Positions 1-8,500 of a stretch of DNA of 64,000 nt are shown here, piece by piece. Positions within the stretch are counted from its first letter, which is position 1; each line of letters starts with the position of its first letter. The notes beneath the pieces are model-generated. The model did no database searches. It was not told where the DNA came from and saw only the letters and a program-made list of their open reading frames with translations. The DNA is from JBJKRF01 sp046704785 (GTDB lineage: Bacteria; Chloroflexota; Anaerolineae; Anaerolineales; Villigracilaceae), in contig JBJKRF010000026.1 of NCBI GenBank assembly GCA_046704785.1, forward strand, positions 1-64,000, in the 5' to 3' direction. Position numbers and translations under genes: made by a program.

Positions 1-192
1 CCTCATGAATCATATCTGTTTCATCGAAACAGGTTAGCCGAAGCTGAACTCCCAAGACAGTTCATCCAACGCTTACATCATGATCCTGCTACTACAATTT
101 CAACCCTGGTTCACTACCACCATGTCCATAGCCAAAATGTGGCCCTCAAAACCCCTGCCATCCCCATAGAACAGCCGCTTCATACCACTTAG
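1..192 (+). CDS. C-terminal fragment of an unidentified protein (cut by window start)
   Basis: Frame 1 is open from the first base to a TAG at 190-192, giving about 63 residues rich in His, Leu and Pro. The window edge removes the start, so neither length nor family can be judged. I do not recognise the sequence. Base composition here is more AT-rich than in the following genes, and a palindromic repeat lies 200 bp downstream, so this may be the end of a mobile-element gene, but that is only a guess. It could also be a chance open frame. Confidence 0.25.
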   Translation, partial: PHESYLFHRNRLAEAELPRQFIQRLHHDPATTISTLVHYHHVHSQNVALKTPAIPIEQPLHTT

Positions 193-707
193 ACACCCAT
201 GTCGAAAATTGAAAAAAACGCCAGACTCCAGTATCTTGTTTCTTCCGCAGTGAAACATTCGATGGGCGATAGCGCTTTTGTAGAAAATATCCCCGCAGGC
301 CTGTTGTGTTGCTGCGACTCTATGAGTCTGCTGTATAAACGCAATTATAAGTTAAATCGTGTATCATTGGCTATTATAGTCTTGGCTCATCGATTGAAAG
401 TGTGCATGTCATTGCGAACGAGCGTTCTTTGCGAGTGAAGCAATCTCACCTTTTGATGAAGGAGACTGCTTCGTCGCCACAGTGCGGCTCCTACCTGCAG
501 TGACATCCCTCGCGCACTTTTCATACATGAGCCATAGTCTTTTAGCAACTTCTGTGGAACAGAAGTCCGACTATCAGGCGGAAATTTTGAATCCCCACCG
601 TTGTTTTATGACTCTCCCATACCCCACATCCGCTCCTCGTCATACGGGAAAATCGGTTTTGTGTGACCAACATTCGATGACTATCTTGGCTCGGAGGAGG
701 CTCAAAG
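193..707. other. Intergenic region with one palindromic repeat
   Basis: About 515 bp without a convincing gene. A 79-codon open frame at 199-438 has no ribosome binding site and no recognisable protein character, so I do not call it. The palindromic element at 406-506 is listed separately. The last bases hold the Shine-Dalgarno sequence of the UbiA-type gene. Confidence 0.5.
406..506. repeat. Imperfect palindromic (MITE-like) extragenic repeat
   Basis: The element starts ATGTCATTGCGAACGAGC and ends GCAGTGACAT. The right end reverse-complements to ATGTCACTGCAGG, so the outer ATGTCAxTGC is shared by both ends. Inner arms GAAGCAATCTC (437-447) and GAGACTGCTTC (462-472) also pair, with one mismatch. 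The whole forms a long imperfect hairpin of about 100 bp. It resembles a widespread class of bacterial intergenic palindromes built on a GAAGCAATCTC core. Confidence 0.6.
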
Positions 708-1733
708 ATGAATTTCGCCATGTGGAAGAAAGCGCTCCAGGTAATCCCATCTGTCAGCAAACAGGAATGGGAAGGCCTGGACATCATTTCGAAATGGTTG
801 ATCTCCACCCGCGCGGCTGTGCTTGTGATGACCTTTATCTCCGCTGCCCTGGCCGGCTTGTTTGCGCTTCGCGACGGAAAATTTGGCCTGTTGCCCTGGC
901 TGGCCCTGACCCTCGGCCTGTTGTTCGCGCACGCGACCAACAACCTGTTCAACGATTACACGGACTTTGTTCGCGGCGTCGACCAGGATAATTATTTTCG
1001 GACGATGTATGGTCCCCAGCCCGTAGCGCATGGCCTTCTGACGCCCCGCCAGTTGTTGATGTACGTTGCCGTCACCGGCCTCATCGCGACGACTTTTGGT
1101 ATCTATCTGGTTGCTTTCAGCGGCTGGGATGCCGTCGTCTGGGGATTGTTCGCCCTGGGAATTTTCTTCGTCCTGTTTTATACGTGGCCGCTCAAATACA
1201 TTGCGATGGGCGAACTGGCAGTCTTGATCGTGTGGGGACCCCTGATGATCGGAGGCGGTTATTACGTGCTTGCCCACCAATGGGATTGGAACGTGATCTG
1301 GGCCAGCCTCCCTTACGTCCTTGGCGTGACCACCGTGATCTTCGGCAAGCACATCGATAAGCTCAAAATCGACCGCGAGAAAGAGATTCATACCTTGCCG
1401 GTGGTGATCGGTGAGCGAGCAGCGCGTTACAGCGTGTTGGCGATGATGGGGTTGCCTTATTTGCTCGTGCTGGCGTTGGTCGCCAGCAAATACTTCACGC
1501 CAGTCATGCTGATCGTGTTGTTTGCCTTGCCTACCCTTCGTACGGTGGCTCCGCTCTTCCTCCAGCCCAAGCCGGAGACCCGCCCTGAAAATTTCCCTGA
1601 CGGCCAGGGGGGCTGGCCGCTTTTCTTTGCGCCGTTGGCTTTTCAGAACAATCGTATCTTTGGCTCGTTGTTTATGCTTGGTTTGCTGATCGATGTTCTC
1701 TTGCGGAATGTGCTACCGGTTTTCTGGCATTGA
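708..1733 (+). CDS. UbiA-family prenyltransferase
   Basis: Integral membrane enzyme of 341 residues that should transfer a polyprenyl chain onto an aromatic acceptor, as MenA or UbiA do in quinone synthesis. The first Asp-rich motif is visible as NLFNDYTDFVRG near residues 83-94, and the second as KHIDKLKIDREKEIHTLP near 209-226. About eight hydrophobic segments follow the family pattern. The ATG at 708 has a good GGAGGAGG Shine-Dalgarno 8 bp upstream. A MenC-like gene lies far away at 32.6 kb, so a menaquinone role is possible, but no men cluster is visible and the acceptor cannot be told from sequence. The gene ends at a bidirectional terminator. Confidence 0.85.
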   Translation: MNFAMWKKALQVIPSVSKQEWEGLDIISKWLISTRAAVLVMTFISAALAGLFALRDGKFGLLPWLALTLGLLFAHATNNLFNDYTDFVRGVDQDNYFRTMYGPQPVAHGLLTPRQLLMYVAVTGLIATTFGIYLVAFSGWDAVVWGLFALGIFFVLFYTWPLKYIAMGELAVLIVWGPLMIGGGYYVLAHQWDWNVIWASLPYVLGVTTVIFGKHIDKLKIDREKEIHTLPVVIGERAARYSVLAMMGLPYLLVLALVASKYFTPVMLIVLFALPTLRTVAPLFLQPKPETRPENFPDGQGGWPLFFAPLAFQNNRIFGSLFMLGLLIDVLLRNVLPVFWH

Positions 1734-1755
1734 TCGCTTTCCCCGTCTTACTAAA

Positions 1756-1780
1756 AAGGCGCTTCCAAACGAAGCGCCTT
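1756..1780. terminator. Bidirectional rho-independent terminator
   Basis: A perfect 10-bp stem AAGGCGCTTC / GAAGCGCCTT with a 5-nt loop, preceded by an A run and followed by TT. It sits between the convergent ends of the UbiA-type gene and the ConA-like gene and can serve both. Confidence 0.75.
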
Positions 1781-2532
1781 TAACTGATCTCGATATTTTG
1801 AACGTCCAACCAGGCCAGTGTTTTCGTTTCCAGGACGCCCAGACCGATCTTGCCTGCGGGCGTGAACGCGGCGAACTGGTTGTCGATCCACAGTACCACG
1901 CCCAAGGGCCCCCGTGGGCTAATTCCCGTTTCGAATGCTTGCTGACCATCGACGATAAATTCCACGCGGTTCAGACCCCAAACGAGGCCGTACTCGTGCC
2001 ATTGGGTGACATCCAGGCCCAGGCGCAGACCGTCTTCACGGACGATTTCGCTTCCGATTGCGCGTAGCCACTTTGAAAGTCGCCGGGAAAGTAACAAAGG
2101 CGCGCCGAGTATCCCTGAAACCAGCAGCGCAGAAGGGATGCGCGGCGCGCGAAACGTGGCAGCCAGGAATCCGCTGGCAGGTTTGTCGTCTCGAAAGGAG
2201 AGATAATTTTGTTCTGAGGCGCAGAAAAACCAGGCAGCGTTCGGCAGGGCTGGCAGCCGCCGGCCAGCGCCGCCCAGGCCGAGGGACAGCGCAAACGGAT
2301 CATTCCATAGGCCGAATCCCCAGGTTCCGGGCAGGGTCGGGTTTGATGCGCGGGCGCGCAGACGCAGGGTGGTGGGCGTGTTGTGGATGAATCGGCGACG
2401 CGGCAGGACGCTATAATCATCCAATTGGGCAACTCGATAGGTTTTTGCGTCCCCGGCTGGAATTTGCAAACGCCACCCGGATTCGGTCGGCGTAGCGTTT
2501 GCGTCAGTGGTAAGGTGGGTGCTGAAAGTCAT
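1780..2532 (-). CDS. Concanavalin A-like (GH16-like) protein, probably non-catalytic
   Basis: A 250-residue protein without signal peptide. The second half carries the pattern WHEYGLVWGLNRVEFIVDG (about 185-203), typical of the beta-sandwich of GH16 and LamG-type proteins, followed by a conserved LGVVLWIDNQ stretch. The GH16 catalytic signature ExDxxE is not seen, so a carbohydrate-binding or structural role is more likely than hydrolysis. The start ATG at 2532 has only a weak TCAGG upstream. The gene stands alone, convergent with the prenyltransferase gene. Assignment rests on motif resemblance only. Confidence 0.5.
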   Translation of the reverse strand: MTFSTHLTTDANATPTESGWRLQIPAGDAKTYRVAQLDDYSVLPRRRFIHNTPTTLRLRARASNPTLPGTWGFGLWNDPFALSLGLGGAGRRLPALPNAAWFFCASEQNYLSFRDDKPASGFLAATFRAPRIPSALLVSGILGAPLLLSRRLSKWLRAIGSEIVREDGLRLGLDVTQWHEYGLVWGLNRVEFIVDGQQAFETGISPRGPLGVVLWIDNQFAAFTPAGKIGLGVLETKTLAWLDVQNIEIS

Positions 2533-2648
2533 CTTGGTTTGCTAGCCTGAGGCACAGAGACTAAAATTATAGTCGCTCTTTTAGCGGGTTTTTGCCAAAA
2601 GTATGGTTCATTGGAAATCTGCGGAATGAAACGGATTCGCGGGATACG

Positions 2649-2692
2649 CCCCGCATTTACTCCCTTACCACGGGAAATCCCAAAGAACCAAA
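2649..2692 (+). repeat. Dispersed 44-bp repeat, copy A
   Basis: A 44-bp stretch ending in CCAAAGAACCAAA matches 57407-57450 at 37 of 44 positions by my count, and all seven differences are transitions. Both copies lie within about 250 bp of a tRNA gene. A shorter related piece (CGTGAAATACCAAAGAACTA) occurs at 20328-20347. Confidence 0.55.
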
Positions 2693-2709
2693 AGTGTTCA
2701 AATGCCGAA

Positions 2710-2737
2710 AAACCCGCTTGCATTGCGCAGCGGGTTT
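2710..2737 (-). terminator. Terminator of tRNA-Thr
   Basis: On the minus strand a 9-bp stem AAACCCGCT / AGCGGGTTT is followed by further T residues. It lies 50 bp downstream of the tRNA-Thr gene in the direction of transcription. Confidence 0.65.
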
Positions 2738-2786
2738 CTGTATTCGGGATCCTGCTTTTTGAAAGACCCCTGATGTGCTGGTCGAG

Positions 2787-2859
2787 AGCCACCGAAGGGA
2801 GTCGAACCCTTGACCGGACGATTACGAATCGTCTGCTCTACCAACTGAGCTACGGTGGC
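2787..2859 (-). tRNA. tRNA-Thr (anticodon CGT)
   Basis: The minus strand folds as a full cloverleaf: acceptor stem GCCACCG/CGGTGGC, D-arm with AGTTGGTAGA, anticodon stem GACGA/TCGTC around loop TTCGTAA, and TTCGACT T-loop. The loop gives anticodon CGT, reading ACG (Thr). The discriminator base is T (2787). The CCA end is not encoded. Confidence 0.95.
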
Positions 2860-3060
2860 GTAGCGGCGAGATTATACCAGCAAATTCTCGAACTTATCAA
2901 GTCGGCGGCGCGTACGAAGTCAGGGTTTTCACAAGAAAGGAAATGTCACGGCGTGCCGTTGCTTTTCGGCGGCGTGGCAGTCTCCTGACCTGTATCATGC
3001 TTGTCGGAGGAGGTCACTTTTATACAAATACTCTCAGTTGTTCTACACTGCTTTCCACAT

Positions 3061-3456
3061 TCACTCCCTCTCAATTTCTGTGGCTTGATAGCCTATGTTT
3101 TGCCAGCGTCCCACTTGCTTGACCCAAATCGAGAGAAATCGGGCGGCATAATCAAATCGTTCCATTCCATGCTGCCCTGAAGCCTGCCAGCGACCGACCA
3201 CTATCGCGGTGTCTCCATATAGACGAATATCGAGCTGGTCTACCAGGGCGGTATCCCAGTGTCTCGTACCCGTGTTATAGGAAGCAATAACCTCCGTTTT
3301 TGTTTCAACCTTGCCGCCGGGTTGAATAATGACATAATTTGGGTGCAATAAATACTCAATGGTCTTCAAGTCTAGCTGGAGATGAGCTGCAGCAAGTTGG
3401 TGCTCTGCTTGAACAACGGCATTAAAATCATCTGTTAAGTCCATGGGCATTTCCAT
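3061..3456 (-). CDS. NTF2-like / DUF4440 protein, probable integron cassette gene
   Basis: A 131-residue soluble protein of the SnoaL/NTF2-like fold. The pattern of an N-terminal helix, HPNYVIIQPGGKVETKTEV (about 49-67) and the later GRWQASGQH stretch is characteristic of DUF4440 proteins, which include ligand-binding and small-molecule-isomerase relatives. The actual ligand cannot be predicted. In-frame ATGs at 3456, 3450 and 3444 are all possible, and none has a strong Shine-Dalgarno. The gene begins about 45 nt after the attC-like site at 3502-3558 on the same strand, the usual spacing for an integron cassette. NTF2-like genes are common in environmental cassettes. Confidence 0.7.
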   Translation of the reverse strand: MEMPMDLTDDFNAVVQAEHQLAAAHLQLDLKTIEYLLHPNYVIIQPGGKVETKTEVIASYNTGTRHWDTALVDQLDIRLYGDTAIVVGRWQASGQHGMERFDYAARFLSIWVKQVGRWQNIGYQATEIERE

Positions 3457-3501
3457 CAAGATGTGTTGCCGATTTTCGTGCGGGTGAAGATGCAGCCAGC
3501 C

Positions 3502-3558
3502 GCCCAACGGCGAAGCTTGGCGCTGGGCGGGCAAGCGCTCCGCCGACCACGATTAGGC
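3502..3558 (-). other. attC-like integron recombination site
   Basis: On the minus strand the 57-nt segment begins with GCCTAAT (R-box) and ends with GTTGGGC, which matches the GTTRRRY core, while GCCTAAT differs from RYYYAAC only in its last base. Between them GGCGGAGCGCTT and AAGCTTCGCC give the imperfect inner arms expected of L boxes, so the single strand can fold into a hairpin. The TAA stop codon of the upstream GRAM gene lies inside the first R-box, a common arrangement in cassettes. No integrase of the IntI type is present in the window. Confidence 0.65.
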
Positions 3559-3882
3559 GGTTTGATTCGCGCCTATTGCTGCTCTCCAAGCTCGCCTGCC
3601 CCAGACCACGAAGCAGTATTCTGCACCGGTTTTCGTGTATACCGCAAACGAGGTCGGCACGAGTGGAATGAATCCCAAGAATTTCGTCCAGCAATTCTTT
3701 GAAGATTGGATGTCAGACAGATTGATTTCCGTATTACCACCTTGGATATTCATCCTGTGTGCTTCAAATACAAGGCGTTGATTTGTCAGATACAACTTGC
3801 CGCCCACAGCTTCAAGTCCTTTTTGTAGGTTTGCGGCTCCCTGCTTAATGATTTGCTCATCTTGTTTCAGCTCAGTCTTCAT
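3553..3882 (-). CDS. GRAM-domain protein, probable integron cassette gene
   Basis: A 109-residue protein with the pattern of a bacterial GRAM/PH-like domain: GGKLYLTNQRLVFEAHR (about 27-43) followed by a beta-strand-rich stretch and a C-terminal amphipathic helix. Such domains bind lipid or protein surfaces. Specific ligands are unknown. There is no signal peptide. The ATG at 3882 has a GGGAG Shine-Dalgarno. The stop codon falls inside the attC-like R-box, and the NTF2-like gene follows in the same direction, so the two look like adjacent gene cassettes. Confidence 0.7.
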   Translation of the reverse strand: MKTELKQDEQIIKQGAANLQKGLEAVGGKLYLTNQRLVFEAHRMNIQGGNTEINLSDIQSSKNCWTKFLGFIPLVPTSFAVYTKTGAEYCFVVWGRRAWRAAIGANQTA

Positions 3883-4149
3883 TTCGTTCTCCCATTAATG
3901 CCGAACTTATGTGTCTGAAGATCATATACCTATTTGACGTGCTGCATTGGATGAAAATAAGGATGTAGAATGATTATATACCCGTCGCGGCGCACAAATT
4001 GCGCTTTCGTGATATCGGGTGGAGACCCTGAAGGTTTCCCGGGTTGGCAAAGCCCGACAAACCGGCCCTATCTGCCAGCCAGGCTGTTTTTACCCCAACC
4101 TATCGAGAAGATACAAGAATCCTACTTTTGATCAAAGGTGGTCGAACGA

Positions 4150-5382
4150 ATGCTACGAATCGCGATGATTTCGTACCACACCTGTCCGTTGGCAACGCTG
4201 GGCGGAAAGGATACGGGCGGCATGAACGTCTACGTGCGAGACCTGACGCGCGAACTGGGCCGTTTGGGCATCCATGTGGACGTGTTTACCCGTTCACAAG
4301 ACGAACATGTGCCCCACGTCTTGCACGACCTGGGCTACGGGAATCGCGTGGTGCACGTTCCGGCAGGACCGGAGCAGCCTGTTCCCAAGGCGGAGTTGAC
4401 GGCCTACATCCCTGAGTTTGTCGCCGGTATCAAAGCGTTTGCTGCAGAGAAGAACCTGCGCTACGACATCCTCCACAGCCATTACTGGATGTCGGGCCTG
4501 GCGGCAGAATTACTCCAGCAGGCATGGGGCCTGCCCTTGGTGCACATGTTCCATACGCTGGGAGAGATGAAGAACCGTATTGCCCAAAGCGACGAGGAAC
4601 GCGAGGGCTCTTATCGCTTGGATGGCGAGCGGCAGGTCCTGGCCCACGCTGACCGCATCGTCGTGGCTACCCTGGCGGAGCAAGCCCAGCTTCAGTGGCT
4701 TTACAAAGCCGACACACGTAAAATGGTCGTCATTCCCCCCGGCGTGGACGTTGGGCATTTCTACCCCATCCCGGCAGACGAGGCCAAACAGTTCATCGGC
4801 ATCCCGGAGAACGACCGCATGGTGCTGTTCGTCGGGCGAATCGAACCGCTCAAAGGCGTAGATACACTCATCCAGGCCATGTCGTGCCTGCACATGCAGG
4901 AGATGGAAAAACCAACCTACCTGGTCATCATTGGCGGCGACCCCGACGCGGGCTCCCTGGATGTGACGGCAGAGATGTCCCGCTTGCAGCAGCTTTGCCA
5001 CACATTGCACATGGATCGCATGGTCATCTTCCTGGGCAAACGCGGCCAGGATACCCTGCCGTACTATTATTCTGCGGCTGAAACGCTGGTGATGCCTTCG
5101 CACTACGAGTCATTTGGGATGGTCGCGCTGGAAGCCATGGCCTGTGGCACACCGGTGATTGCTTCCCAGGTGGGCGGGTTGGCGTTCCTGGTGCAGGACG
5201 GCCTGACCGGTTATCACGTGCCGGACGGCGACCCGGAAGCGCTGTGCGACAAGCTGACGATGCTGCTCGCCGACCACTCGCTACGCCAGCAGATGGGAGT
5301 GCAGGCGGCTGCCTACGCACGTAACTATGCCTGGGAACACGTGGCAGCGCAGATGGTTCAGTTGTACGACAGCCTACTGTAA
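4150..5382 (+). CDS. GT4 glycosyltransferase, MshA / sucrose-phosphate-synthase-like
   Basis: Cytoplasmic retaining glycosyltransferase of 410 residues with the GT-B fold. The N-terminal GGMNVYVRDL loop, the HSHYWMSG motif, VGRIEPLKGVDTLI and the C-terminal ESFGMVALEAMACGTPVIAS (EX7E motif) are all present. This pattern is shared by D-inositol-3-phosphate N-acetylglucosaminyltransferase MshA and by bacterial sucrose-phosphate synthase relatives. No other mycothiol gene is visible, so the acceptor is open. A GTG at 4138 is also in frame, but the ATG at 4150 is better placed behind AAAGGTGG. It is a single gene between the cassette region and a convergent operon. Confidence 0.85.
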   Translation: MLRIAMISYHTCPLATLGGKDTGGMNVYVRDLTRELGRLGIHVDVFTRSQDEHVPHVLHDLGYGNRVVHVPAGPEQPVPKAELTAYIPEFVAGIKAFAAEKNLRYDILHSHYWMSGLAAELLQQAWGLPLVHMFHTLGEMKNRIAQSDEEREGSYRLDGERQVLAHADRIVVATLAEQAQLQWLYKADTRKMVVIPPGVDVGHFYPIPADEAKQFIGIPENDRMVLFVGRIEPLKGVDTLIQAMSCLHMQEMEKPTYLVIIGGDPDAGSLDVTAEMSRLQQLCHTLHMDRMVIFLGKRGQDTLPYYYSAAETLVMPSHYESFGMVALEAMACGTPVIASQVGGLAFLVQDGLTGYHVPDGDPEALCDKLTMLLADHSLRQQMGVQAAAYARNYAWEHVAAQMVQLYDSLL

Positions 5383-5415
5383 GTTGCGGGTATTTTTCGG
5401 TTTTTTGCGGAAATT

Positions 5416-7311
5416 CTAGGTCACAACCGGGGAAACGATCAGCGTGGGGCTTGCGAGGTTGTCCAGCACGGTTTCCGGCGTGGCGTTCACATCGCCCATG
5501 TTGGCCCGTTGGATCACCATTGCGTCTCGATCGGTCCAGTACACTTTCCCGGCCGCAGGATCCAGGGCTACGCGGCGACTGAGGCTGTTTCCCAAAGCGT
5601 TTGGCAGGGAGACGATTTGGGTGACGTTCGACCCGTCTGTGTTGGCGCGTTTAATGGCCGTTTTCTCTGCCCAATAGAGAACACCGTTATCTGCATCAAG
5701 CGCGATCCCCTGTGGGAGCGTCAGCCCGCTGACGGGGTAGGTGACTCCGCCCGTACCGTCGAGATTGGCGCAGCCGATGTCGCCCCCGTTGTATTCCACC
5801 CAGTAGATTTTCCCGTTGGCGAGATCGAGCGCCACATCCACGGGAGTCGACAGACCGGAGATGAGTTCATTGGTTTGTCCGTTGCCCAGGTCGATCTGCC
5901 AGATTTTCCCGGCGAGCGGTTCAGCGCAATAAGCCAGGTTGTTGGCTAGGTCGAGCCCCAGGCCGTAGCCCGTGAAACTCAATCCCGATACGAGCGCAGC
6001 CGTATGGGTGCCATCCGTATTTGCTATATTGATACTGCCGTCCGAACTGCTCCAGTAGATTTTTAGCGAAGAAGGATCGATGGCAAGGCCGTAGGATGTG
6101 TACGTCATGCTGATCAGCACTGTGGGCGAGGGCGTGCCTGATAATAAGGCCGTTTGGATATCCGCCGGGCCTGAATCCGCCCAAAATAAAGACCAGGATT
6201 GAGTCGGCGGTGGGACGCTCGGCGCTTGGATCGCGTAAAATTTTTGGTCGTCCGATCCAAAGTACAGGCTTCCGTCAGTGCTGATAATGGGAGGCGCTGC
6301 TGCATAGCCGAAATCCAGCGCCCAGCGCTTCTCACCGGTGGAACTGTAGGCGTAACATTTGTGGTCTTCCGTTGTGAAGTAAACCGTTCCGTCCACGCCG
6401 ATGGCCGGTGCGCCGGGGTAGTAGCCAACGTTGCCGGCTGTGCTGGTTTGCCATTTGACCGTGCCATCCGGGTTGATCGCCCGCAGGCCGTAAAAGCCCT
6501 GGTAGATTGTGCCGTCACTGGCGATGGCCGGCGCGGCAAAGCGGCTGATATATTCCCCGCCGGACAAGAGACTCCACAAGACGCTCTTCGTCGGTGAAAG
6601 CGCAATCAATTGATTCTGGTTGGGGGTCGTGTTGGAAGCGGCGATGTAGATGTTTCCATTCGCATCGATGGCCGGGGAACCGTTGACCGCATTGCCTGCC
6701 TGGTAGGTCCATTTGAGTGTTCCGTTGGGGTTGAGCGCATATAATTTCCCATCCGAACAGCCGAAATAAATCGCGCCATCCGGGGCCAGGGCTGGTGAGC
6801 CGTATCCGCTCCCGCCAGTGTGATACTCCCAATCTTTTTCCCCGCTGGGTTTGATCGCAATCAATTTGTTATCACTTGCGCTGACGACGAGGGACGAGAG
6901 CGCATAAATGGTGCCATCCTGCCCGATGGCGGGCGAGGCGTTGATCAGGCCGGTTATATTGATGCCGCCATAGGCCCATTTTAACGTGCCGTCGGGATTG
7001 AGCGCCAGAACCTTGTCTGCCCCAATGTAGATGGTGCCATCCTGCCCGATGGCGGGCGAGGCGTAATAAATGGGGTAGTTATGGGTGTAGGTCCATTTCA
7101 GGCTGCCGTCTGGGTTGAGGGCGTACACTTTGCGATCCTGTGCGCCGAAATAGATCGTGCCGTCTGCACCGATGGCCGCTCCCGCTGTAATTTTCCCCCC
7201 TGTTTGATAGCTCCAGGCGAGCGTATTGGTGGATGGCCCCGCGTTTGGGCCTTGACCGGTGCGACGGCTGTTGTTGAGAAGGGCGGGCCAGGGAGTGGAG
7301 GCAAGGGGCAT
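5416..7311 (-). CDS. PQQ-type plus YWTD-type beta-propeller protein
   Basis: A 631-residue protein built of two propellers. Residues about 30-365 carry repeated units of the form GADGTIYFGA...KVYALNPDGSLKW, the outer-membrane-assembly/PQQ-like repeat. Residues about 385-620 carry YWTD-like repeats such as KIYWVEYNGG and GVLYWAEKTAIKRANTDG, as in LDL-receptor class B repeats. No signal peptide is seen, which is odd for domains usually found outside the cytoplasm. It is the last gene of a five-gene minus-strand operon, 12 nt after the preceding gene. No PQQ-dependent active site is evident, so a scaffold or binding role is likely. Confidence 0.75.
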   Translation of the reverse strand: MPLASTPWPALLNNSRRTGQGPNAGPSTNTLAWSYQTGGKITAGAAIGADGTIYFGAQDRKVYALNPDGSLKWTYTHNYPIYYASPAIGQDGTIYIGADKVLALNPDGTLKWAYGGINITGLINASPAIGQDGTIYALSSLVVSASDNKLIAIKPSGEKDWEYHTGGSGYGSPALAPDGAIYFGCSDGKLYALNPNGTLKWTYQAGNAVNGSPAIDANGNIYIAASNTTPNQNQLIALSPTKSVLWSLLSGGEYISRFAAPAIASDGTIYQGFYGLRAINPDGTVKWQTSTAGNVGYYPGAPAIGVDGTVYFTTEDHKCYAYSSTGEKRWALDFGYAAAPPIISTDGSLYFGSDDQKFYAIQAPSVPPPTQSWSLFWADSGPADIQTALLSGTPSPTVLISMTYTSYGLAIDPSSLKIYWSSSDGSINIANTDGTHTAALVSGLSFTGYGLGLDLANNLAYCAEPLAGKIWQIDLGNGQTNELISGLSTPVDVALDLANGKIYWVEYNGGDIGCANLDGTGGVTYPVSGLTLPQGIALDADNGVLYWAEKTAIKRANTDGSNVTQIVSLPNALGNSLSRRVALDPAAGKVYWTDRDAMVIQRANMGDVNATPETVLDNLASPTLIVSPVVT

Positions 7312-7323
7312 GATGTTTCCTGT

Positions 7324-8499
7324 TCAGTTTGTGGCAGCAGACCAGACTTGCAGGTAGGGTAAACCGCTGGCATATTGGTAAGCCAGGTAGGCTTTGGCGG
7401 TTATTTCCTGGGCGTGGGTCTGCGCAGTCAGCGTTCCTTGGGAGGCGCCGGCGGGAATGTTTTGCGAGAGGGTGCCCGGCTGGTAACTGAATTTAACGTG
7501 ATTGATCGTGCAATACAAGCCGGTATGTTTGAGGCCAAGTGCTTCGGGCCAGGCCTCCCGCATTTGATTGCGGTGAAACTGGCGGTACCAGGAAGGCAGC
7601 CCGCGCGCCCGGTCCGCGGTGCAGACTCCAGCATAGGTCAGTTGTTCCAGGAGACCACGCCACGCCCCTGCCGGGTTCGCGTCGGTGTTCATGCTGACCT
7701 CCAGGCCGAGCTGGGGCTGTATAGTTCCCCCGTCGATGTCCAGGTGCAGGGCCAATGTTTCCAGGCTCATGTGCCGTGAGACGATGTCGAGCAGGGGCAG
7801 CAGGCTGCGCGTCCCGTACGGATATTCGATTTTTCTCAAGTATGCCATCAGATCGTAAAAATGCATCCCGCCCAGGGTCAGCCGGAAGCTGGCCGTCTTG
7901 CGGGCCAACATCACGCCCACATAGGCGATGCTCGTGGATGCGTTGCGGGCGCGGATACAGCGACTGAGGGTGGCCTGGGAAGCTTCACTGATGGATACTC
8001 CCAGAGCCTCCAACCCTTTTTGGATGAGGCTCAGGCTGCTGTGTTGGTGTGCCTGTTTGAGCGTCCCGGCCGTAGCCGGACGGTTAAAGGGGCGCTCCAG
8101 CTTGAAAAAGAAGTTGGGGGCTGGGAGACTCCTGGTTTTGGCGTCGATGTCGAATTCGAGCCAGCCTTCAGCGACTCCGCGGCGCAGGTTGGATCCGGCT
8201 TCCTTGCGGGCTGCCACAAAATTCTGGATGGCTTCCCAAATGGGGCGCGCAACCGGACGGGCGTGAAAATTGCGTTGGGGGTCTTCGAGGGCGGCGAGTC
8301 CGCCTTGCTTCTGGGTCAGGCATATTCCCAATCCTACAGGGCCACCGTCGGTGGTCAGTGGAATCTCGATGAGACCACCGGACGCCAGGGGCAAGCCGCT
8401 CGTGATTTTTTTGAGTCGTTCCCGGTCGGGTTCGGCTATGACTTCAGGAGGAAGATCTTCGAAGAGAAGGGGCAGGATGGAGGCAAGTTCTGATGGCAT
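7324..8499 (-). CDS. Protein of unknown function in the NHLP/LamG operon
   Basis: A 391-residue protein that I do not recognise. It has no signal peptide or membrane segment. It looks globular and alpha/beta, with stretches such as EGWLEFDID (about 110-118), IAYVGVMLARKTASFRLTL (about 192-210) and LALHLDIDGGTIQPQLGLEV (about 249-268) that could be strands of a repeated beta-alpha fold. An ABBA-type prenyltransferase was considered because of this strand pattern, but no family motif confirms it. It begins 1 nt after the MBL gene and precedes the propeller gene by 12 nt, so it is surely co-translated with them. Confidence 0.6.
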   Translation of the reverse strand: MPSELASILPLLFEDLPPEVIAEPDRERLKKITSGLPLASGGLIEIPLTTDGGPVGLGICLTQKQGGLAALEDPQRNFHARPVARPIWEAIQNFVAARKEAGSNLRRGVAEGWLEFDIDAKTRSLPAPNFFFKLERPFNRPATAGTLKQAHQHSSLSLIQKGLEALGVSISEASQATLSRCIRARNASTSIAYVGVMLARKTASFRLTLGGMHFYDLMAYLRKIEYPYGTRSLLPLLDIVSRHMSLETLALHLDIDGGTIQPQLGLEVSMNTDANPAGAWRGLLEQLTYAGVCTADRARGLPSWYRQFHRNQMREAWPEALGLKHTGLYCTINHVKFSYQPGTLSQNIPAGASQGTLTAQTHAQEITAKAYLAYQYASGLPYLQVWSAATN

Positions 8500-8500
8500 T

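Noticed and set aside
199..438. 79-codon open frame near the left end
   Set aside because: No ribosome binding site, no recognisable protein features, and partly overlaps the palindromic repeat.
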